Origin: JBBDWJ01 sp040902925
GTDB lineage: Bacteria; Acidobacteriota; Terriglobia; Bryobacterales; UBA6623
DNA: 10,289 bases
Direction: 5' to 3'
NCBI GenBank assembly: GCA_040902925.1
Contig: JBBDWJ010000378.1
Location: 1 to 10,289 of the forward strand
Shown here: positions 5,758-10,289 of the stretch, piece after piece
How the letters are laid out: each line of letters begins with the position of its first letter
Position numbering within the stretch: position 1 is the stretch's first letter
Program-made: the position numbers and the translations under genes
Notes under the pieces: model-generated
The model's input: only the letters and a program-made list of their open reading frames with translations
Databases searched by the model: none
What the model was told of the DNA's origin: nothing

Positions 5758-6401
5758 CAATTCAAACTGTCGTCTCCGCAAAGTCTTTGTGGTTCGGAGA
5801 TGTGCGTCAGCTCAATCCACGCGGAATAAACCTCTACCGGCTAATTGTCCCGCTGGCTCAGCAGTGGTTTGGGTTTACGCCGCCAACTGAATTCGACGAG
5901 GAGAAAGGCGTCCGCTTCAGTGGGGGAGAGTTTTCTCCTTCCGGCCACGGCGGTGATACCATTGGAATCGATATAACGATTTACAACAATGGAATCATGG
6001 CTACAAGCACTACAAACACGGACGACACAGACTTGTTCATCGATTTGGTGCTCGCTCGGCTCGCCAAGGAAGGCGTGGTTACGTACCGTCCTGAAATGTT
6101 TCGAAAGAAACAATACGCATCAGAAATCGTCACGCACTTCGATAAGCAATTAGCCATACCTGCGTTCGACAGGGTCTGTCAGTTGCTTTCCCGATTCGCT
6201 TACTCCAGCACGCTGCATTTCGCGACGGGAGGGTTGGTTTTTGATACCGACCCCACAATGCCAGGACGGCAAGCCCCTTTCAGATTTGAGAGAAGGGTCG
6301 GGGCCTCGCTCTCGGAAAACCTATACTATTCTCACGGTCCGCTGAAGACCAATGACCACATCGCAGTCCTCGAGGCTATTGAAGAGGCCCTACCGGCCTA
6401 G
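5754..6401 (+). CDS. Unknown-function protein, third gene of the toxin-antitoxin cassette
   Basis: This is a 215-residue soluble-looking protein with no signal peptide or membrane helix. Visible landmarks are KSLWFGDVRQLNPRGINLYRL (10-30), PTEFDEEKGVRFSGGEF (44-60), a beta-like segment GDTIGIDITIYNNGIMATS (67-85), TDDTDLFIDLVLARL (89-103), FRKKQYASEI (116-125), and the C-terminal PFRFERRVGASLSENLYYSHGPL (175-197). I have the impression that proteins of this pattern recur beside HigA-like XRE genes, but I cannot assign a named family or activity. Its start overlaps the antitoxin stop as ATGA, so it is translationally coupled and belongs to the same operon. GC content matches the antitoxin and not the flanking chromosome. 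A SecB-like chaperone role, as in three-gene TAC modules, is possible from position, but no SecB motif is evident. The real frame is well supported by the overlap and normal amino-acid composition. Confidence 0.8.
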   Translation: MTIQTVVSAKSLWFGDVRQLNPRGINLYRLIVPLAQQWFGFTPPTEFDEEKGVRFSGGEFSPSGHGGDTIGIDITIYNNGIMATSTTNTDDTDLFIDLVLARLAKEGVVTYRPEMFRKKQYASEIVTHFDKQLAIPAFDRVCQLLSRFAYSSTLHFATGGLVFDTDPTMPGRQAPFRFERRVGASLSENLYYSHGPLKTNDHIAVLEAIEEALPA

Positions 6402-6461
6402 TCTAGCTTGGGTCAACGAATTTGGGTGTGGCTGGCCCGATCGTTCCGGTCTCGAGGCCCT

Positions 6462-8927
6462 CTACTCCCAGCCGCACATCCATTCCATGCCGATCGGCTG
6501 GCCGGGCGGCGCTTCCGCCGGTTTTGGCAGCAGCATTTGCTTTGGATCGTCAAAAAACTTCGCGATCTGGTCGGCGACGTAAGCTTGATGCGCTTCCAGG
6601 TGCGGATCTTCGGCCTGCGGGGCTACGGCTTTTTGCCACTCTCTGAGCTGGTTGCGCGCCAGCGCCTGCACCGCTGCCGACGTCTGCTCGTCGGCTGCCA
6701 GAGACATCAGCCTTCGCAACACGGCGAGTTCGGCGACTCGCTCCAGTTGCACTTCGTAGATCGCACCCGGCGAGCCGCGGCGTACGGTCTCGACGATGCG
6801 GTCGAGCACCTCGGCCAGCCCCGGCTGCTGGGCGTCGCGCGCTTGATATTCAAGCAGGCGGGCCGCCCGCTCGGGATGCAGCACCAGCGACGCCACGTGA
6901 TCGGCCGCGGATTCCGCAGCAGCCAAAGCATCGAATGTCACGCCGGTTCGCGAGGCAAACGACTCGCGCGTTCTGGGATAGCCGGGCGGACGCGGCGGCA
7001 GCAGTCTTAGTGCCGCTTCGGGGATTCGCAGCGCTGCGGGCGTGATCGTCGCAAGCGCTGCGTCCAATGCGCGGCGCTGATCTTCGGCTGGAATCATTTC
7101 GGTCGGCGTCTGTCCGTCGCCTCGGAGCGCGTAGCGATAGGCGAGGCCGCCGATGGTTTTGGCCGCCGCTTCCACCTGATAGCGATGCATCAGATAGAGC
7201 GGCACCAGCGTATCGGCCAGCGTCGCCAGCGGCGCGCCCTCGGGAATCTGTTTCTCGGAAAACCGCTCTAGCGCCGCGGCGCGCACCGCCATCACGCGCT
7301 CGAGCTCATCGATGGCATTCGCTCCGTTATCCCAAAGGTGATTCGCGGGGTGAGCGCTTCCCGGCGGGCGGGCGTCGGCGTCAGTGAGGAAAAAAAGTCC
7401 GCGCGCTTCGGCTGCGGTGAGAATGCGGTCGAGTTCCCGCGGCTCGTTGCTGCCGGGCGCAAACTCGCCATAGCCCCAGCGGATCGCCACGTTGTCCCAC
7501 TCACCCATCCCAGTCGCGTAGGCCTCGCTAAGATCGATGTCGCCTTGGGAGCTGAGCTTGACGAGCGGGTGAGGGTAGTCCATCACGGAAGCGCGGCCGG
7601 CGATGCTCGATACATAGTTGTGCGACAGGCCGAGCGTGTGGCCGACCTCGTGCGCGGAAAGCTGCCGCAAGCGAGCCAGCGCCATCTGCTCCATCGCCGG
7701 GTTACGCGTTGCGGATGCCGCTGCACCGTTCGAGTCCGCTTCGTACGGCCCTAGCAAAGCCTCGGCGATGAGGTAATCCTGGCGGACGCGCAGCGAGCCC
7801 AACGTCACTTTACCTTTAAGAATTTCGCCGGTGCGTGGATCGGTGACCGCGGCCCCGTAGGACCAGCCGCGCGTCGAGCGATGCACCCATTGGATGACGT
7901 TGTAGCGGATATCCATGGGGTCGGCGCCCGCGGGCAGCATCTCGACCCGAAAAGCGTTGCGGAAGCCGGCGGCTTCGAAGGCCTGGGTCCACCAGCGCGC
8001 TCCTTCGAGCAGCGCCGAGCGCACGGGCTCGGGCGTGCCAGCGTCCAGATAGTAAACGATCGGCTCGACGGCCTCGCTGACCGCCGCCGCGGGGTCTTTC
8101 TTTTTGAGGCGATGGCGCGCGATGAATTGCTTGCGGATCAGCTCGTGAATGGGCGTCGAGAAATCGAAATACGAGACGCCAAAGTACCCACCGCGGGGAT
8201 CGAATGCGCGCGGCGTGTACCCAGGGCCCGGCAGCTCGACGAAGGAATGATGCTGCCTGACGGTTACGGAGTCGCTGCTCGGCGAGACCGAACGCAGCAA
8301 GCCGCCGGCGGGGCCTCCGGTGAAGGTCAGCGTCGCCTCGACTTCGGTATTTTTGGGGAAGTTTTTCGTGCGCGCCAAGTAGAGAGCGCTTCGCGAGGCT
8401 TCGACCTTGTAGGTTCCCTGCTCGGAGTCTTTCAACTGCTCGGCGACTCCGTGGGCGTCGCGCAGGAAAAACTCTGTCGCATCGACCAGAGCTCGGCCAT
8501 TCTCTTCGGCGGCAACCGCAAAACCCCATAGGACGCTGCGCGCGAACGATTCCTTGACGGCTTCCTGCTCGGCTGCGTCGCCCGTGACCGCGCGGTAACC
8601 GTAGTTTTGTTCGACGAGCAGAACCTTGGGGCCAATGCGCTCAAAGGTTACGACGGCTTCGCGCCCAAGCTGGCCGCGGTCGAGCCCGATGTCGTTCGAG
8701 CCGATGCCGGCCGCGAGCGATGCGGTGTAGAGCAACTCCGTGTCCCAGCGGCTGATTTCGAGCCAGAGCTTCCCCTGGCGCTCGTCCCAGTAGAGCGGCA
8801 GGAAGCCGACAAGCGCTTGCATGCCGGCGATTTTTTCCGAGATCGGCGGCGTGGGTTTCGGCTCGTCCTGTGCGGGCGCGGATGCCGCGGCGGCCAGCAG
8901 AATGGCGGCGATCGAAAGAGTTCGCAT
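6462..8927 (-). CDS. Secreted zinc-dependent metalloprotease (DUF5117/DUF4953-type, metzincin-like)
   Basis: I place the start at the ATG on 8925-8927, giving 821 residues. It is preceded by GGGGGA three bases upstream and begins a clear signal peptide, MRTLSIAAILLAAAASAPAQ. An in-frame ATG at 9021-9023 would add 32 basic residues ahead of the signal and is less likely. The mature N-terminal half is the DUF5117-like region (about 60-280). The catalytic DUF4953-like region follows, with HEVGHTLGLSHN at residues 426-437 (bases 7617-7652): zinc ligands His426, His430 and His436, catalytic Glu427. The Met-turn is SVMDYPHP (447-454). The C-terminal 300 residues are helical, as usual in the family. 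The protein should be exported and degrade peptides in the periplasm or outside. No lipobox cysteine is present. It converges on the toxin-antitoxin cassette with 60 bases between the stops and no obvious terminator hairpin. Confidence 0.93.
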   Translation of the reverse strand: MRTLSIAAILLAAAASAPAQDEPKPTPPISEKIAGMQALVGFLPLYWDERQGKLWLEISRWDTELLYTASLAAGIGSNDIGLDRGQLGREAVVTFERIGPKVLLVEQNYGYRAVTGDAAEQEAVKESFARSVLWGFAVAAEENGRALVDATEFFLRDAHGVAEQLKDSEQGTYKVEASRSALYLARTKNFPKNTEVEATLTFTGGPAGGLLRSVSPSSDSVTVRQHHSFVELPGPGYTPRAFDPRGGYFGVSYFDFSTPIHELIRKQFIARHRLKKKDPAAAVSEAVEPIVYYLDAGTPEPVRSALLEGARWWTQAFEAAGFRNAFRVEMLPAGADPMDIRYNVIQWVHRSTRGWSYGAAVTDPRTGEILKGKVTLGSLRVRQDYLIAEALLGPYEADSNGAAASATRNPAMEQMALARLRQLSAHEVGHTLGLSHNYVSSIAGRASVMDYPHPLVKLSSQGDIDLSEAYATGMGEWDNVAIRWGYGEFAPGSNEPRELDRILTAAEARGLFFLTDADARPPGSAHPANHLWDNGANAIDELERVMAVRAAALERFSEKQIPEGAPLATLADTLVPLYLMHRYQVEAAAKTIGGLAYRYALRGDGQTPTEMIPAEDQRRALDAALATITPAALRIPEAALRLLPPRPPGYPRTRESFASRTGVTFDALAAAESAADHVASLVLHPERAARLLEYQARDAQQPGLAEVLDRIVETVRRGSPGAIYEVQLERVAELAVLRRLMSLAADEQTSAAVQALARNQLREWQKAVAPQAEDPHLEAHQAYVADQIAKFFDDPKQMLLPKPAEAPPGQPIGMEWMCGWE

Positions 8928-9082
8928 GATTCCCCCGGGAGCAGTTGCTTGTCTCGACAGTACATCGAAACGAATGGTGTGCGGCGGGCGGCGGAGTGGG
9001 TTCAACGGGGAAAGACGCTGCATGGCGCGGCCGTGGCCGCCCCACGCCGCTGGGCGTGCGACGGATACCGAGCCGCCGGATT

Positions 9083-9110
9083 ATCAACGCCAGATGGCAT
9101 CAACGCCAGA
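9083..9110. repeat. Short direct repeat ATCAACGCCAGA, two copies
   Basis: ATCAACGCCAGA occurs at 9083-9094 and 9099-9110, a 16-base period. It lies in the 250-base gap between the LOTUS-protein stop and the metalloprotease start. Two half-sites on the same face at that spacing could bind a regulator, but no promoter elements were recognised around them and only two copies exist. Confidence 0.4.
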
Positions 9111-9178
9111 CGCGTATTAACGACAGGCGCGGCACCCGGTCGAGCGTAAGGGCCCGGTCAACAGCGTGGAGTCGACGT

Positions 9179-10289
9179 TCAGTCGTCGTCCGGCCCACCG
9201 GCGTCGGGGGTTTCATCGTCAGACTTGCGCGACCGAACGGATGTCTTGCGAGTGGTCTTCCGGCGTGGGCGCTTGGGTTTGGGCTCGCCCGCGGCGGCAT
9301 CCGGTCCCGTGGCGGTGTCGGCATGCGCGGCGACGTCAACTTTCGGTGGAACCTTATCAGGGGCCGGTCTATCGGCGGGCGCCTTATCCGGAGTTGGTTT
9401 TTCCGGCGATACGTTGCCTGGAGATGAGACCAACGATTCGTTGACAACGCCGGGGCCCGCCCCCAGCGGCTTGCCGTTTCGCCGCCGCCGACGGCGGCCT
9501 CCTCGCGGACGACCGGCGTCGGCTGATTCGGGTCCTCTGGCGTCGGCCGGTCTTGCTGCCGACCTGGCGTCAGGTCTTGGCGCCGACCTAGCGTCAGGTC
9601 TTGGCGCTGGCCTCGCGTCGGGTCTTGGCGCCGGCCTGGCGTCAGATTTGGGCGCTTCTCTGGGGTCGCGCCGGACGGGCCGCTGCGATTTTTCGAGCAC
9701 CTGCTGCAAGTCGGGCCCAGGATAGAAGCGCAGCCCACGGTTGGGGTCGCTTTCCACGCGAATCAGCCCTTTGTCGGCGGCGAAATTCAGCAGCTCGGTG
9801 AACTCCTGGAAGCCGTACTCGGTTTCCTTGAATTCCGGATCGGCCGCGGCCGTCAGAGCGCGGATCTCGCGGGCCGGTATACCCATCCCTAAAAGATCGG
9901 CGTTGGATTGCAGCACTTCCTGCAGGAACGGCAGGGCGTCTTCTCCCGACACCGCGCCCGGCTCGTCGTCGAGCTCGGCCGGCACGCCGCCGCGATCGAC
10001 AACGTAGTGGCCCTCCACGGTGCGCAGCGACAACCTGCCGTCGTCGACCAGCTTTTCGATGAAGGCCGAGAAAGACGATTCGCCGTAGTCGCGCTCGCTG
10101 AACGCCGGATCGAGCTGCAGCATGGTGCTTTTGAGCAGGCCGAGCTGCGGCAGAACACCCCGCAGCTCTAGTGCGCCGAGGGCGCGATCGATGAGCGGCA
10201 GCGCCTGCGTGAGGGGCAGCGAGCGCCGAGCGCGCGGGCGCGGGGCTTGGCGTCCGCCACGCCGCGAGACCGTCGTGATCGAATCGAGC
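9179..10289 (-). CDS. OST-HTH/LOTUS-domain protein, C-terminal part (N-terminus off-window; NYN RNase likely)
   Basis: The frame is open from the right edge to the TGA at 9179-9181, giving 369 visible residues; the Met at 10121-10123 lies inside the first domain and is not the true start. LOTUS domain 1 is about visible residues 26-92 (LTQALPLIDRALGALELRG, DPAFSERDYGESSFSAFIEK). LOTUS domain 2 is about 118-190 (ALPFLQEVLQSNADLLG, DPEFKETEYGFQEFTELLNF). The paired DPxFxExxYG motifs show the internal duplication. The rest is a disordered tail: proline/arginine 8-residue repeats (about 216-247), an arginine run (about 261-270), and a Lys/Arg-rich then Asp-rich end (KPKRPRRKTTRKTSVRSRKS, PDDD). 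In bacteria LOTUS domains usually follow a NYN/LabA-like (DUF88) nuclease domain, so an RNA-binding or RNA-processing role is expected. The nuclease part cannot be seen here. It lies upstream of the metalloprotease on the same strand, but the 250-base gap suggests separate transcription. Confidence 0.88.
   Translation of the reverse strand, partial: LDSITTVSRRGGRQAPRPRARRSLPLTQALPLIDRALGALELRGVLPQLGLLKSTMLQLDPAFSERDYGESSFSAFIEKLVDDGRLSLRTVEGHYVVDRGGVPAELDDEPGAVSGEDALPFLQEVLQSNADLLGMGIPAREIRALTAAADPEFKETEYGFQEFTELLNFAADKGLIRVESDPNRGLRFYPGPDLQQVLEKSQRPVRRDPREAPKSDARPAPRPDARPAPRPDARSAPRPDARSAARPADARGPESADAGRPRGGRRRRRRNGKPLGAGPGVVNESLVSSPGNVSPEKPTPDKAPADRPAPDKVPPKVDVAAHADTATGPDAAAGEPKPKRPRRKTTRKTSVRSRKSDDETPDAGGPDDD
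9561..9656 (-). repeat. In-frame 24-bp tandem repeat, four copies, in the LOTUS-protein tail
   Basis: Four consecutive 24-base units begin at 9561, 9585, 9609 and 9633; the consensus starts GACCTGGCGTCAGGTCTTGG on the plus strand. Each codes on the minus strand for an 8-residue unit close to RPAPRPDA. The first three are nearly identical and the fourth is more diverged; a further degenerate copy may precede them at about 9537-9560. The period is a multiple of three, so copy-number change would keep the frame. Confidence 0.85.

Noticed and set aside
6402..6461. Bidirectional terminator between the convergent third gene and metalloprotease gene
   Set aside because: No stem-loop with a T-tract could be drawn in the 60 bases.
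9561..9656. Tandem repeats as a CRISPR-like array
   Set aside because: The units are contiguous without spacers, have a 24-base coding period and lie inside an open reading frame.

Overview
The window looks like a piece of a high-GC soil-type bacterial chromosome, most probably from an acidobacterium of the Solibacter/Bryobacter kind. That guess rests on gene content: an ECF sigma factor of the Sigma70_ECF (TIGR02999-like) type coupled to a large Ser/Thr kinase with a periplasmic beta-propeller, and a DUF4953/DUF5117-type secreted zinc metalloprotease. These are abundant in that group but not exclusive to it, so the assignment is an inference.

Layout from left to right. At the left edge a minus-strand gene begins and runs off the window; only about 15 residues are visible, and they resemble the start of NnrU/isoprenylcysteine-methyltransferase-like membrane proteins. 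A low-confidence small minus-strand ORF with a C-terminal membrane segment follows. Next is a two-gene plus-strand signalling operon: ECF sigma factor (618-1223) and a transmembrane Ser/Thr kinase with TolB/PD40-like repeats (1223-4186), joined by a TGATG stop/start overlap. A roughly 530-base intergenic region follows. It is AT-rich in part and holds a tRNA-Leu-like fold on the minus strand, a loose tRNA T-arm-like fragment, and a perfect 14-bp inverted repeat just before the next gene.

From 4716 to 6401 lies a compact three-gene plus-strand cassette of clearly lower GC (rows counted by hand give about 50-53%, against about 58-70% in the kinase gene). It encodes a RelE/HigB-like toxin, an XRE-family antitoxin with a long C-terminal extension, and a 215-residue protein of unknown function. 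Toxin and antitoxin genes overlap by 98 bases; antitoxin and third gene overlap as ATGA. This is the most interesting part of the window: a probable horizontally acquired tripartite toxin-antitoxin module with its own operator-like repeat.

The right third is on the minus strand and converges on the cassette. It holds a secreted HExxH metalloprotease (6462-8927) and, upstream of it, the C-terminal part of a protein with two tandem OST-HTH/LOTUS domains and a long low-complexity basic tail (9179 to the right edge). A NYN-type RNase domain is expected off-window but cannot be seen. No complete mobile element, integrase, rRNA or CRISPR array is present.
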